Positions 10,828 through 19,428 of a DNA stretch of 64,000 nucleotides are shown piece after piece. Source of the DNA: Pseudomonas sp. GGS8. Its GTDB lineage: Bacteria > Pseudomonadota > Gammaproteobacteria > Pseudomonadales > Pseudomonadaceae. The stretch lies in the NCBI RefSeq assembly GCF_024168645.1, contig NZ_JALJWF010000001.1, forward strand, positions 5,521,501 to 5,585,500, in the 5' to 3' direction. The position numbers were made by a program, and so were the translations under genes. Every line of letters begins with the position of its first letter. Positions within the stretch are counted from its first letter, which is position 1. The notes under the pieces were generated by a model that was not told where the DNA came from, did not search any database, and saw only the letters and a program-made list of their open reading frames with translations.

Positions 10828-10977
10828 AGAGGGATCTACCAAGTCTTTCGGGGAATCAAATCCCCCGGGCACGGGTCAACCCACTTAAGCACGACTCACG
10901 CCATCTATCGGTTGCACAGAACAATCACCGACAAATGCGCCCTAACGCTTAATGAATCCGTAAAAAAGGCCTCCTTC

Positions 10978-11211
10978 ATGACCGTGCGCATCGAAAACCA
11001 GACCTGCTTCTTCATCACCGAGGACAGCGAAGAAATTCGCCTTTGCCCCGATATCACCATCATCACCGACGAGGAAAAATCCATGTCGGCAGTCGACCTC
11101 GACGGCCAGCGCTTCTACATCACCGAAGCAGAAGCCGATACATTGACCGTAGCAGGTGCCGTGGACGGTCGCCGGCATTTGAAGGCCACGAACAGTGATT
11201 CGGTGATTTGA
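10978..11211 (+). CDS. Small DUF3203-type protein
   Basis: 77 residues from the ATG at 10978. The sequence MTVRIENQTCFFITED followed by the acidic IRLCPDITIITDEEK resembles the small Pseudomonas family DUF3203, of unknown function. It has no signal peptide and no membrane segment, and it is strongly acidic (many D and E), probably a small beta-rich cytoplasmic protein. The ribosome-binding site is poor (AAGG about 10 bases before the ATG). It is divergent from glgE across 280 bases and upstream of ccoG with 196 bases between, so it is probably its own unit. The family assignment is from memory of the motif and should be treated as moderate. Confidence 0.65.
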   Translation: MTVRIENQTCFFITEDSEEIRLCPDITIITDEEKSMSAVDLDGQRFYITEAEADTLTVAGAVDGRRHLKATNSDSVI

Positions 11212-11310
11212 CTGACCGGCATCAACACACCCCACCAGCGCCTGACATAGGCACTTGCAGCCCCGCCCTTGCGGGTGCATCAAGTTTTCGCAGGCGGGTA
11301 TGGGCACCCC

Positions 11311-11348
11311 ATCTGATCCGCTTTTTATTGCTCTAGCTGAGTCTGTTA
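11311..11348 (+). promoter_or_regulatory. Shared 38-bp element upstream of ccoG (copy 1 of 3)
   Basis: ATCTGATCCG (11311-11320), 16 bases, then CTGAGTCTGTTA (11337-11348). The same two half-sites with the same 16-base gap occur before the orphan ccoN (36961-36998) and, inverted, before the nitrite/sulfite reductase gene (36894-36931). It ends about 60 bases before the ccoG start. Confidence 0.65.
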
Positions 11349-11407
11349 TGCAAACAGATCGCTGGTCATAGTGCTCAGGCCTGATGGAGGCTGATGAGCG
11401 AAAGACC

Positions 11408-12838
11408 ATGAGCGATAGAATCCCCGTCCGAACCGTTGAACCTGCCTCATTTATAAAAGGCAATGAGCCTTCGCGTCCAAAGATAAAGGCCAAGTCCAGC
11501 GATAACCTGATCCACACCCGCAGCTTCACCGGTTTGTTCCGCACCCTGCGCATGAGTGGCGCGGGGTTTCTGTTTCTGCTGTTCTTCGGCACGGTATGGC
11601 TGAACTGGGGCGGTCGCCAGGCGGTGCTCTGGGACCTGTCCGAAAGCAAATTCCACATCTTCGGCGCGACCTTCTGGCCCCAGGATTTCATTCTGCTATC
11701 GGCGCTGCTGATCATCGCTGCGTTCGGCCTGTTTGCGATCACCGTGTTCGCAGGCCGGGTCTGGTGCGGGTACACCTGCCCGCAGAGCTCCTGGACCTGG
11801 ATCTTCATGTGGTGCGAGAAGATCACTGAAGGCGAGCGCAACCAGCGGATCAAGTTGCAAGCCGCGCCCTGGGGCCTGAACAAACTGCTCCGGCGTTCGG
11901 CCAAACACACGCTGTGGCTGGCGATCAGCCTGCTCACCGGCCTGACCTTCGTCGGCTACTTCACACCGATCCGGCCCCTGGCCGAAGAACTGCTGACCCT
12001 GCAAATCGGCGGTGTCAGCCTGTTCTGGGTGCTGTTTTTCACCGGCGCCACTTACATCAACGCCGGCTGGCTGCGTGAAGCCGTGTGCATGCACATGTGC
12101 CCGTATGCGCGGTTCCAGAGCGTGATGTTCGACAAGGACACCCTGACCATTTCCTACGACGTGGCCCGTGGCGAAAACCGTGGCCCGCGCAAGCGTGAGG
12201 TGAAACCTGCCGAGGTCGGGCTGGGTGATTGCATTGACTGCCAGTTGTGCGTGCAGGTCTGCCCGACCGGCATCGACATCCGCGATGGCTTGCAAATGGA
12301 ATGCATCGGTTGCGCCGCGTGCATCGACGCCTGCGATTCGATCATGGACAAAATGGGCTATGCCCGCGGGCTGATCAGCTACACCTCGGAGCATCAATTG
12401 CAGGGTGGCAAGACCCACCTGCTGCGCCCGCGCTTGATCGGTTACACCGCCGTGCTGCTGGTGATGATCGGCGCCCTCGCCCTGGCGCTGATGGAGCGGC
12501 CGATGGTGTCGCTGGACGTGAGAAAGGACCGCGGCCTGTTCCGCGAGAACAGTGAAGGTCAGATCGAAAACATCTACAGCCTGAAGGTCATCAACAAGAC
12601 CCAGCAACGCCAGGATTACCGTCTGACGCTGGTCGAGGGCGACGGTTTCCAATTGCAAGGCAAGACCGAACTGAGCCTGGCCCCTGGGGAGATTGTCGAT
12701 GTACCGGTGTCGGTGGCGATGACCACCGAGCGGCCTGCCAGCAGCTCACAGACGATCAGTTTCAAGATTGTCGACAGCGATGAGCCGAGCGTCTATAGCG
12801 TGGCCAAGAGCCGGTTTGTCGCACCGATGAACCGTTGA
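11408..12838 (+). CDS. ccoG: CcoG/FixG-type cbb3 oxidase accessory iron-sulfur protein (second-copy type)
   Basis: 476 residues from the ATG at 11408 (MSDRIPVRTVEP, the usual family start); an in-frame ATG at 11384 has no better ribosome-binding site. It is a polytopic membrane protein linked to copper/metal handling during cbb3 oxidase assembly. It has a membrane-embedded CGYTCPQ motif, then a ferredoxin region with CIDCQLCVQVCP and CIGCAACIDAC for two 4Fe-4S clusters, and a C-terminal Ig-like periplasmic FixG domain. It is not beside ccoNOP. Instead the MocR-type gene follows, as for PA4131-PA4132 of P. aeruginosa, so this is probably the paralogue that goes with the orphan ccoN at 37-38.5 kb. 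Confidence 0.9.
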   Translation: MSDRIPVRTVEPASFIKGNEPSRPKIKAKSSDNLIHTRSFTGLFRTLRMSGAGFLFLLFFGTVWLNWGGRQAVLWDLSESKFHIFGATFWPQDFILLSALLIIAAFGLFAITVFAGRVWCGYTCPQSSWTWIFMWCEKITEGERNQRIKLQAAPWGLNKLLRRSAKHTLWLAISLLTGLTFVGYFTPIRPLAEELLTLQIGGVSLFWVLFFTGATYINAGWLREAVCMHMCPYARFQSVMFDKDTLTISYDVARGENRGPRKREVKPAEVGLGDCIDCQLCVQVCPTGIDIRDGLQMECIGCAACIDACDSIMDKMGYARGLISYTSEHQLQGGKTHLLRPRLIGYTAVLLVMIGALALALMERPMVSLDVRKDRGLFRENSEGQIENIYSLKVINKTQQRQDYRLTLVEGDGFQLQGKTELSLAPGEIVDVPVSVAMTTERPASSSQTISFKIVDSDEPSVYSVAKSRFVAPMNR

Positions 12839-12871
12839 GCCTTTAAGATGCAGGCCTTTGTCCTTTGTCCT

Positions 12872-13005
12872 GTGGCGAGGGGGCTTGCCCCCGTTGGGTC
12901 GCGAAGCGGCCCCCTACATTATTCAGATATGTCGAGCAGTCTGGTTTTACGACTGCTGCGCAGCCGAACGGGGCGATGCGGCGTTCCGACAAGCCCCCTC
13001 GCCAC
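12872..13005. repeat. Long REPIN-like element, copy 2
   Basis: GTGGCGAGGGGGCTTGCCCC on the left and CAAGCCCCCTCGCCAC on the right with an imperfectly paired middle. Unlike most copies, the GTCGGAACGCCGCA variant is on the right arm (inverted), so the element is flipped. It fills the gap between ccoG and the MocR-type gene. Confidence 0.85.
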
Positions 13006-13035
13006 AAAATGCACAATTCACTAACCGGGCACTCG

Positions 13036-14445
13036 ATGAAACGCTACGAAAAATTCGCCGAAGACATCGCTGAACTGATCCACTCCGGCGTCCTGGGCCC
13101 CGGCCATCGGGTGCCGTCGGTGCGCTACGCCAGCCAGACTTACGGCGTCAGCCCGTCCACGGTGTTCCAGGCCTATTACCTGCTCGAACGTCGAGGCCTG
13201 ATCCGCGCCCGGCCGCGTTCCGGCTACTTCGTCAACGCCCATGCACCGAGCCCGTTCTCGGAGCCGGTGATCAGCAGCCAGGTCAACGAGTCCACCGAAG
13301 TCGACGTCAGCGAACTGGTGTTCTCGGTGCTGGACTCGATCAAGGACCCGACCACCGTGCCCTTCGGCTCGGCCTTCCCCAGCCCCACGCTGTTCCCGCT
13401 GCAGCGGTTGTCCCGCTCGCTGTCCAGTGCCGCCCGGGAGATGGACCCGCGCATGGTGGTCACCGACATGTCGCCGGGCAACCCGCAACTGCGTCGGCAA
13501 ATCGCCCTGCGCTACATGGTCGGCGGGCTGATGCTGCCGATGGAAGAACTGCTGATCACCAACGGCGCACTGGAAGCGCTGAACCTGTGCCTGCAAGCCG
13601 TCACCGAGCCTGGCGATCTGGTGGCCATCGAAGCCCCGGCGTTTTACGCCAGCCTGCAAGTGCTGGAACGGCTGAAGCTCAAAGCGGTGGAGATTCCCGT
13701 CCACCCGCGAGACGGCATTGACCTCGGCGTGCTCGCCCAAACCCTGGAGCGACACCCCATCAAGGCCTGCTGGTGCATGACCAGTTTCCAGAACCCCATG
13801 GGCGCGACCATGCCCGAGGCGAAGAAACAGAAACTGGTGGAGTTGTTGCGCAGGCATCAGGTGCCGCTGATCGAAGACGACGTCTACGCCGAGCTCTATT
13901 ACGGCCAACAGGCGCCGAAACCGGCCAAGGCCTTCGACACTGAAGGGCTGGTGATGCACTGCGGTTCGTTTGCCAAGAGCCTGGCCCCCGGCTACCGCAT
14001 CGGCTGGGTCGCCGCCGGGCGGTATGCGCAGAAAATCGAACGGCTGAAACTCATGACCTCGTTGTGCGCCTCGATGCCCGCCCAGGCTGCTATCGCCGAT
14101 TACCTGCAACACGGCGGCTACGACCGACACCTGCGCAAGTTGCGTTACGCGCTGGAGGAACAGCAAAGCGCCATGCTCGCCGCCATCGCCCGCTACTTCC
14201 CGGCCCAGACCCGCGTCAGCCAACCGGCCGGCGGTTACTTCCTGTGGCTGGAACTGCCACCGCGGATGGATTCGTTGAAATTGTTCCAGATGGCACTGGC
14301 GCAGGGGATCAGCATTGCCCCGGGGCCGATTTTTTCACCGACCCAGCGGTTCAGGAATTGTATTCGGCTGAATTATGGCAGCCCGTGGACCGAGGATTCG
14401 GAGAAGGCGATGGAGACGTTGGGGCGGATTGTGCGGTCGTTCTGA
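13036..14445 (+). CDS. MocR-type regulator (GntR HTH plus aminotransferase-like domain)
   Basis: 469 residues from the ATG at 13036 (MKRYEKFAEDIAELI); an ATG at 13009 is also possible and neither has a clear ribosome-binding site. Residues 1-70 are a GntR winged helix (VPSVRYASQTYGVSPSTVFQAY, cut at LIRARPRSGYFV). The rest is a fold type I aminotransferase domain with the PLP lysine in SFAKSLAPGYRIGW and the FQNPMG motif. MocR proteins use PLP or an adduct as effector. It is the gene after ccoG, as PA4132 (called MpaR in some work) is in P. aeruginosa. It is a good candidate to bind the 38-bp elements before ccoG, the orphan ccoN and the reductase, although that link is inferred. Confidence 0.88.
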   Translation: MKRYEKFAEDIAELIHSGVLGPGHRVPSVRYASQTYGVSPSTVFQAYYLLERRGLIRARPRSGYFVNAHAPSPFSEPVISSQVNESTEVDVSELVFSVLDSIKDPTTVPFGSAFPSPTLFPLQRLSRSLSSAAREMDPRMVVTDMSPGNPQLRRQIALRYMVGGLMLPMEELLITNGALEALNLCLQAVTEPGDLVAIEAPAFYASLQVLERLKLKAVEIPVHPRDGIDLGVLAQTLERHPIKACWCMTSFQNPMGATMPEAKKQKLVELLRRHQVPLIEDDVYAELYYGQQAPKPAKAFDTEGLVMHCGSFAKSLAPGYRIGWVAAGRYAQKIERLKLMTSLCASMPAQAAIADYLQHGGYDRHLRKLRYALEEQQSAMLAAIARYFPAQTRVSQPAGGYFLWLELPPRMDSLKLFQMALAQGISIAPGPIFSPTQRFRNCIRLNYGSPWTEDSEKAMETLGRIVRSF

Positions 14446-14466
14446 GGGTTTGATGTTGCCAGTACC

Positions 14467-14569
14467 GGCCTCTTCGCGGGCAAGCCCGCTCCCACAATGA
14501 ACGGTGTGGGTCACAAAGCTTGTGAACGACACAAATCCTGTGGGAGCGTGGCTTGCCCGCGAAGAGGCC
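14467..14569. repeat. Short REP inverted pair
   Basis: GGCCTCTTCGCGGGCAAGC (from 14467) and its near-perfect inverted copy ending GCGAAGAGGCC (14569) are separated by about 42 bases. The pair sits between the convergent MocR-type and SDR genes. Confidence 0.85.
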
Positions 14570-14594
14570 AGAACAGACAAAGCAAATCCAAGGG

Positions 14595-15341
14595 TTAACG
14601 CCCGCCGCCCAAGTCGACAAACGTCCCCGTCGCATACGACGCCTTATCCGACAACAACCAGACAATCGCCTCCGCCACTTCATCAGGCCGCCCACCGCGC
14701 GCCATCGGGATCGCCGATTCCAGCTTGCTGACCCGATCAGGATCACCGCTCAATGCATGGAAATCGGTGTAGATGTAACCCGGCCGCACCGCATTGACGC
14801 GAATCCCCTCACCCGCCACTTCCTTGGACAGGCCGATGGTGAAAGTGTCCAGCGCGCCTTTCGATGCGGCGTAATCCACGTACTCGTTGGGTGAGCCCAA
14901 ACGCGAGGCGACCGAGGAGACGTTGACGATGCTGCCACCCTGCCCACCGTGTTTGGGCGACATGCGCAAAATCGCGTGTTTGGCGCAGAGGATCGGCGCC
15001 AGGACGTTGGTCTTGAGGATTTTCAGAATGCGGAATTCCGACATTTCGTCGATCCGCGACTTTTGCCCGACGGTGCCGGCGTTGTTCACCAGCGCCGTGA
15101 CCCGACCCAGTTCGGTGTCCACGCGGTGAAACAGTGCGATCACTTCGTCTTCGATGCTGACGTCGGCGCGCACGGCGATGGCTTGGGCGCCGCGTGCGCG
15201 GACTTGTTCCAGCACACTGAGCGCCGCTTGTTCGTCGGACTGATAGTTGATGCAGATCCGATAACCTTGCTCGGCGGCCAACAGGGCCGTGGCGGCGCCG
15301 ATTCCGCGGCTGCCGCCGGTGATGACGATGACTTTGTCCAT
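14595..15341 (-). CDS. SDR family oxidoreductase
   Basis: 248 residues from the ATG at 15341, with a GGGGGAAAG purine run upstream; the longer frame is not preferred. A classical short-chain dehydrogenase/reductase: cofactor motif TGGSRGIG at residues 7-14, NNAG in the middle, a catalytic Ser in NVSSVASRLGS, Tyr and Lys in YVDYAASKGALD, and the C-terminal ATGTFVDLGGGR. An Arg after the glycine motif suggests NADP(H). Close relatives are annotated as glucose-1-dehydrogenase-like or YgfF-like, but the substrate cannot be stated. It is monocistronic, with REP-type repeats on both sides. Confidence 0.9.
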   Translation of the reverse strand: MDKVIVITGGSRGIGAATALLAAEQGYRICINYQSDEQAALSVLEQVRARGAQAIAVRADVSIEDEVIALFHRVDTELGRVTALVNNAGTVGQKSRIDEMSEFRILKILKTNVLAPILCAKHAILRMSPKHGGQGGSIVNVSSVASRLGSPNEYVDYAASKGALDTFTIGLSKEVAGEGIRVNAVRPGYIYTDFHALSGDPDRVSKLESAIPMARGGRPDEVAEAIVWLLSDKASYATGTFVDLGGGR

Positions 15342-15441
15342 GCTGGCTTTCCCCCGTTCCAAGCGTAAGCAGTCGGGGCCAAGAATAACCGCCATCGGCG
15401 GGTTTTGCATGGAGCTGCATCAATCCGGTGATGACAAACCT

Positions 15442-15582
15442 GTGGCGAGGGGGCTTGCCCCCGTTTGGTTGCGCAGCAGTCGTAAACCCAGGCAACTCGG
15501 TGAGAATGAAAAATTGAAGGGGGGCCGCTTTGCGGCCCAACGGGGGCAAGCCCCCTCGCCACGGACAAACTCCCTCGCCACA
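15442..15582. repeat. Long REPIN-like element, copy 3
   Basis: Begins GTGGCGAGGGGGCTTGCCCC and ends GGGGCAAGCCCCCTCGCCAC (to 15562), with an extra half-arm TCCCTCGCCAC to 15582. It lies between the divergent SDR start and the 3' end of the GGDEF-EAL gene. Confidence 0.85.
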
Positions 15583-15591
15583 GGGGGCAAA

Positions 15592-17673
15592 TCAGCCCGT
15601 TGCCGATTGTTCTCCACGGTGAATGTCGGCCATGAAGCGATCCGCCGGCAGCGGATGCCCGAGCAGGTAACCCTGCAACGAGTCGCAGCCCAGCTGGGTC
15701 AGGAAGTCTTGCTGAACATCGGTTTCCACCCCTTCGGCCACGATCCGCAAGCCCAGTGCCTGGCCGAGGGCGACAATGGCCGAGACAATGGCCGCGTCGT
15801 CGCTGTCGCGCTCCAGATCGCGGACGAAACCTCGGTCGATCTTCAGTTCATTGGCCGGCAGACGCTTGAGGTACATCAAGCTCGAATAGCCGGTGCCAAA
15901 GTCATCGATGGACAGGTCGACGCCCATTTCCGAAAGCTCCTGCAACACCGTCATGCTCGCATCGGCGTCGCTCATGGCGGTGGTTTCGGTGATTTCCAGG
16001 GTCAGGCTGTTGGCCGGCAGATGATGGGCGGCCAGGGCCTTGGCAACGCTCTGCACCAGCCCCGCATGGCAGAATTGCAACGCCGAGAGGTTCACTGCGA
16101 CGCGCCAATCGGTGTAACCGAGCACGTACCACTCGCGCATCTGCCGGCAGGCTTCGTTGAGCACCCACTCGCCAATCGGAATGATCAGCCCGGTCTTCTC
16201 CGCAAGATCAATGAACGTGTCGGGCTGCAGCAGGCCCAGAGTCGGGTGGTCCCAGCGCAGCAACGCCTCGGCGCCCACCGGTCGGCCATGGCCGGCGTCA
16301 AATTTGGGTTGGTAATAAAGTTTGAACTGCCGTTGATCGACAGCATGGCGCAAGTCTTGTAGCAATTGCAGTTGTTTGCGCGCGTTGTTGTTCATCGAGG
16401 CGTCGAAGAAGCGGTGGCCGTTTTTCCCCGCGCCTTTGGCGTGGTACATCGCCGCGTCGGCGTTCATCAGCAACTCTTCGGCGGTCTGACCGTTGCCCGG
16501 ATAGAGCGCAATGCCGACACTGGCGGAAATCTGCAAGTCATGTTCGGCAACCCGGAACGAGCGTGCGATCAGCCCGACCTGGCGTACCGCCAGGTTCAGC
16601 GCATCGTTCGGCTCGTTCAGGCGCACCAGCAATACGAATTCGTCGCCGCCGATCCGCGCCAGGGTGTCCTGGCTACGCAGGTCTTCGCGCAGGCGCGATG
16701 CAACTTCACGCAGCAGCTGGTCGCCCATGTGATGGCCGAACGCATCGTTGACCGGTTTGAAGCCGTCCAGATCAATGAACATCAGCGCAAAACAGCCGCC
16801 CAGCTCCTGCACTTTCGACATGGCCTGATCGATACGGTCGGCCAGCAACATGCGGTTGGGCAAACCGGTGAGGGTGTCGTGCAGGGCCAGTTGAGTGAGT
16901 TCACGATTGGCCACGGTCAGCGAGTGGGCGAGGTCCGCAGTGCGAGCCTCCAGGCGGGCATCGAGGATTGACGTCAGCAAGGCGATGCTCAATATCGCCA
17001 AGGTGGTGATCAGCACCAGGCTGTCCAGCCCCTTGCCGTTCAAGCCGCTGACCGCCGCGCCACAGAAACTGCCGTCGGCAAAGCGCGCCGCGGCCATGCC
17101 GGTGTAGTGCATGCCGACGATGGCAATGCCCATGATGACTGCAGCCCCCGCACGGAACAGGCGAACATACGGCGTGTGCTGGCGCAGGCGGAAAGCGATC
17201 CATAACGCCGCGCCCGACGCGCCGACGGCAATCAGCAGCGACGCGCCAAACAGAGTCGGGTCGTAATCGATGCCCGGCTGCATGCGCATGGCGGCCATGC
17301 CGGTGTAATGCATGGCGCTGATGCCGGCGCCCATGACCAGCGCGCCGAACGCCAGTTGCCAGGCCGGCAGCCGTGGCTGACTGACCAGCCACAGGGCAAA
17401 GCCGCAAGACAGGATCGCAATCAACAGTGACAGCACCGTGAGGGTGGTGTCGTAGCCCAGGTCGATCGGCAATGTGAACGCGAGCATGCCGATGAAATGC
17501 ATCGACCACACGCCAATGCCCATCGCAAAAGCGCCACCCGCCGTCCATAAGTGCACCGCTCGACCCTTGGCCGTGGCGATGCGTCCGGTGAGGTCTAACG
17601 CGGTATAAGAGGCCAGTATCGCCACACAAAGCGATATGAAAACCAGCGAAAGGGAATAACTACCGATGAGCAT
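15592..17673 (-). CDS. mucR: MHYT-GGDEF-EAL cyclic-di-GMP protein, MucR-like
   Basis: 693 residues. The N-terminal 250 residues form a seven-helix MHYT sensor with three copies of the motif (SMHFIGM, AMHYTGM, GMHYTGM), proposed to bind copper and sense gases such as NO or oxygen. A GGDEF domain with the intact motif ARIGGDEFVLL (about residue 343) and an EAL domain with EALLRW (about 468), DDFGTGYSSL and AEGVET follow, so both cyclase and phosphodiesterase activity look possible. Architecture and length match P. aeruginosa MucR (alginate-linked, about 685 residues) better than NbdA, whose GGDEF is degenerate. The symbol is by resemblance only. Single gene. Confidence 0.85.
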   Translation of the reverse strand: MLIGSYSLSLVFISLCVAILASYTALDLTGRIATAKGRAVHLWTAGGAFAMGIGVWSMHFIGMLAFTLPIDLGYDTTLTVLSLLIAILSCGFALWLVSQPRLPAWQLAFGALVMGAGISAMHYTGMAAMRMQPGIDYDPTLFGASLLIAVGASGAALWIAFRLRQHTPYVRLFRAGAAVIMGIAIVGMHYTGMAAARFADGSFCGAAVSGLNGKGLDSLVLITTLAILSIALLTSILDARLEARTADLAHSLTVANRELTQLALHDTLTGLPNRMLLADRIDQAMSKVQELGGCFALMFIDLDGFKPVNDAFGHHMGDQLLREVASRLREDLRSQDTLARIGGDEFVLLVRLNEPNDALNLAVRQVGLIARSFRVAEHDLQISASVGIALYPGNGQTAEELLMNADAAMYHAKGAGKNGHRFFDASMNNNARKQLQLLQDLRHAVDQRQFKLYYQPKFDAGHGRPVGAEALLRWDHPTLGLLQPDTFIDLAEKTGLIIPIGEWVLNEACRQMREWYVLGYTDWRVAVNLSALQFCHAGLVQSVAKALAAHHLPANSLTLEITETTAMSDADASMTVLQELSEMGVDLSIDDFGTGYSSLMYLKRLPANELKIDRGFVRDLERDSDDAAIVSAIVALGQALGLRIVAEGVETDVQQDFLTQLGCDSLQGYLLGHPLPADRFMADIHRGEQSATG

Positions 17674-17818
17674 TGGATTTCTCGCAACCGCCCCCCGCCG
17701 TACTGTATTTGTTCTCGGGGAGCAAAGCCGGCGATTGTACTGATTCCGCGGATGAACGCACTCACAAAATTATCAAAAGGCCATCAAGATGATGAAACGT
17801 TTGTATGATCGCTGCTCG

Positions 17819-17937
17819 GTGGTGAGGGGGCTTGCCCCCGTTCGAGCGCGAAGCGGTCGTAAATGCTGGCGACTCGGAATCTCTGAAGCATTGAGGGGGC
17901 CGCTTCGCGGCCCAACGGAGGCAAGCCCCCTCGCCAC
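17819..17937. repeat. Long REPIN-like element, copy 4
   Basis: Left arm GTGGTGAGGGGGCTTGCCCC (one base different from the usual GTGGCGAG) and right arm AGGCAAGCCCCCTCGCCAC. Located just downstream of opmB. Confidence 0.85.
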
Positions 17938-17946
17938 AGGGTGGTG

Positions 17947-19428
17947 CTATTGCTTGTCGCTCACCTGAAGCTGCCCGTCCCACCCGCCGCCCAGCGCGGC
18001 AATCAATTGCACGCTGGCAATCAGCCGGCTCTGCAGCAAGCTCAACACGTTGCGCTCGTTACTCAACGCCGTGGCCTGAACCACCACCACATCCAGATAG
18101 GCAATCAACCCGGCCTTGTACTGATTCTGGGTCAAGCGAAGAGACTCGCGCGCCGCATCCAGTGCTTCCTGGCGCACCTTGGCCTCGTCTTCCAGCACCT
18201 TGAGCTGTACCAGATAGTTTTCCACTTCGCGAAAGCCATCGAGCACAGTCTGGCGGTATTTGGCGACCGTCTCGTCGTAGGACGCTTCACTGCGATCGAC
18301 TTCCGCCGAGCGCTGACCGCCGTCGAACAGGGTCATGGCCAGTTGCGGGCCGACCGACCAGAAACGATTCGGCAGGCTGATCCAGTTGGCATAAGTGCTG
18401 CTGCTATAGCCGCCGTTCATGCTCAGGGTCAGGTCCGGGTAGTAAGCAGCCTTGGCCACGCCGATGTTGGCGTTGGCGGCCATCACCGAACGCTCGGCGG
18501 CGGCGATGTCCGGGCGGCGCTCCAGCAGTTGCGAAGGCAGGCTCAGCGGCACCTGGGGCAACGCCGGGATGTCTGGAGTTTCGGCCAGGCTGAATTCGGC
18601 GGGCGGCAGGCCGATCAGCACAGCGATGGCGTTCTCGAACTGCGCGCGCTGCCAGATCAGGTCGACCATCTCCGCCTGGGTGGTTTTGAGCTGCGTGGTG
18701 GCCTGCGCCACCGCGTCCTTGCCGGAGACGCCGGCGCGGTACTGGTTTTCGGTCATTTTCAACGAGCGCTGATAGGCCTCGACTGTCGCTTCCAGCAGGC
18801 GTTTCTGTTCGTCGATCACTCGCAATTGCAGGTAGTTCTGCACCAGTTCCGATTGCTGGCTCAGGCGCATCGCCGCCAAATCGGCAAAGCTCGCTTGTGC
18901 GTTTGCCGTGTCGGCTTCCAGGCCGCGGCGCAATTTGCCCCAGATGTCGGCTTCCCAACTGACCCCGGCCTGGGCCGAGTAAGTGTCACGGATGCCGCTG
19001 GACGAACTGCTCAGGCTCGAACTGCTGCTGCCGGTGCCCTGGCTGGAGCGGTTCTTGCTGACGGTCAGGTCCACCGTCGGGAAAAACGCCCCCCGGGCAC
19101 TGCGCGCCAAGGCTTGGGCCTGACGGTACTGGGCTTCGGACTGAGCGACGGTCTGGTTGGCGCTGTTGAGCTTTTCGATCAGGCCATTGAGCTGCTGATC
19201 GCCATACAGCTCCCACCAGGCACCGCGCGCCAACGAATCGCTGGGGTTGGCCTGACGCCAGCCGGCCGCCTCTTTGTACTGTGCCGGTACGGCGGCTTGC
19301 GGACGCTGGTAATCCGGGCCGATGGCGCAGGCGCTCAGCATCGCCACGCACAGCGACAGGCTCAGCAAACGCGAGCCCCGGGCCGTGATCAGCGGTGCAG
19401 TCAGGTTGAGAAGCGAACGGTCAGTCAT
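17947..19428 (-). CDS. opmB: Outer-membrane efflux lipoprotein of the MuxABC system
   Basis: 493 residues, OprM/NodT family. A lipoprotein signal with the lipobox LSAC (MLSACAIGPDYQRP) anchors it in the outer membrane. The two repeated OEP halves follow, with long helical hairpins that form the trimeric tunnel. Its ATG overlaps the stop of muxC by 4 bases, so it is the fourth gene of muxA-muxB-muxC-opmB, and its likely role is the exit duct for the two-pump complex. MuxABC-OpmB of P. aeruginosa exports aztreonam, macrolides, novobiocin and tetracycline, and it is the counterpart of enterobacterial MdtABC. Confidence 0.93.
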   Translation of the reverse strand: MTDRSLLNLTAPLITARGSRLLSLSLCVAMLSACAIGPDYQRPQAAVPAQYKEAAGWRQANPSDSLARGAWWELYGDQQLNGLIEKLNSANQTVAQSEAQYRQAQALARSARGAFFPTVDLTVSKNRSSQGTGSSSSSLSSSSSGIRDTYSAQAGVSWEADIWGKLRRGLEADTANAQASFADLAAMRLSQQSELVQNYLQLRVIDEQKRLLEATVEAYQRSLKMTENQYRAGVSGKDAVAQATTQLKTTQAEMVDLIWQRAQFENAIAVLIGLPPAEFSLAETPDIPALPQVPLSLPSQLLERRPDIAAAERSVMAANANIGVAKAAYYPDLTLSMNGGYSSSTYANWISLPNRFWSVGPQLAMTLFDGGQRSAEVDRSEASYDETVAKYRQTVLDGFREVENYLVQLKVLEDEAKVRQEALDAARESLRLTQNQYKAGLIAYLDVVVVQATALSNERNVLSLLQSRLIASVQLIAALGGGWDGQLQVSDKQ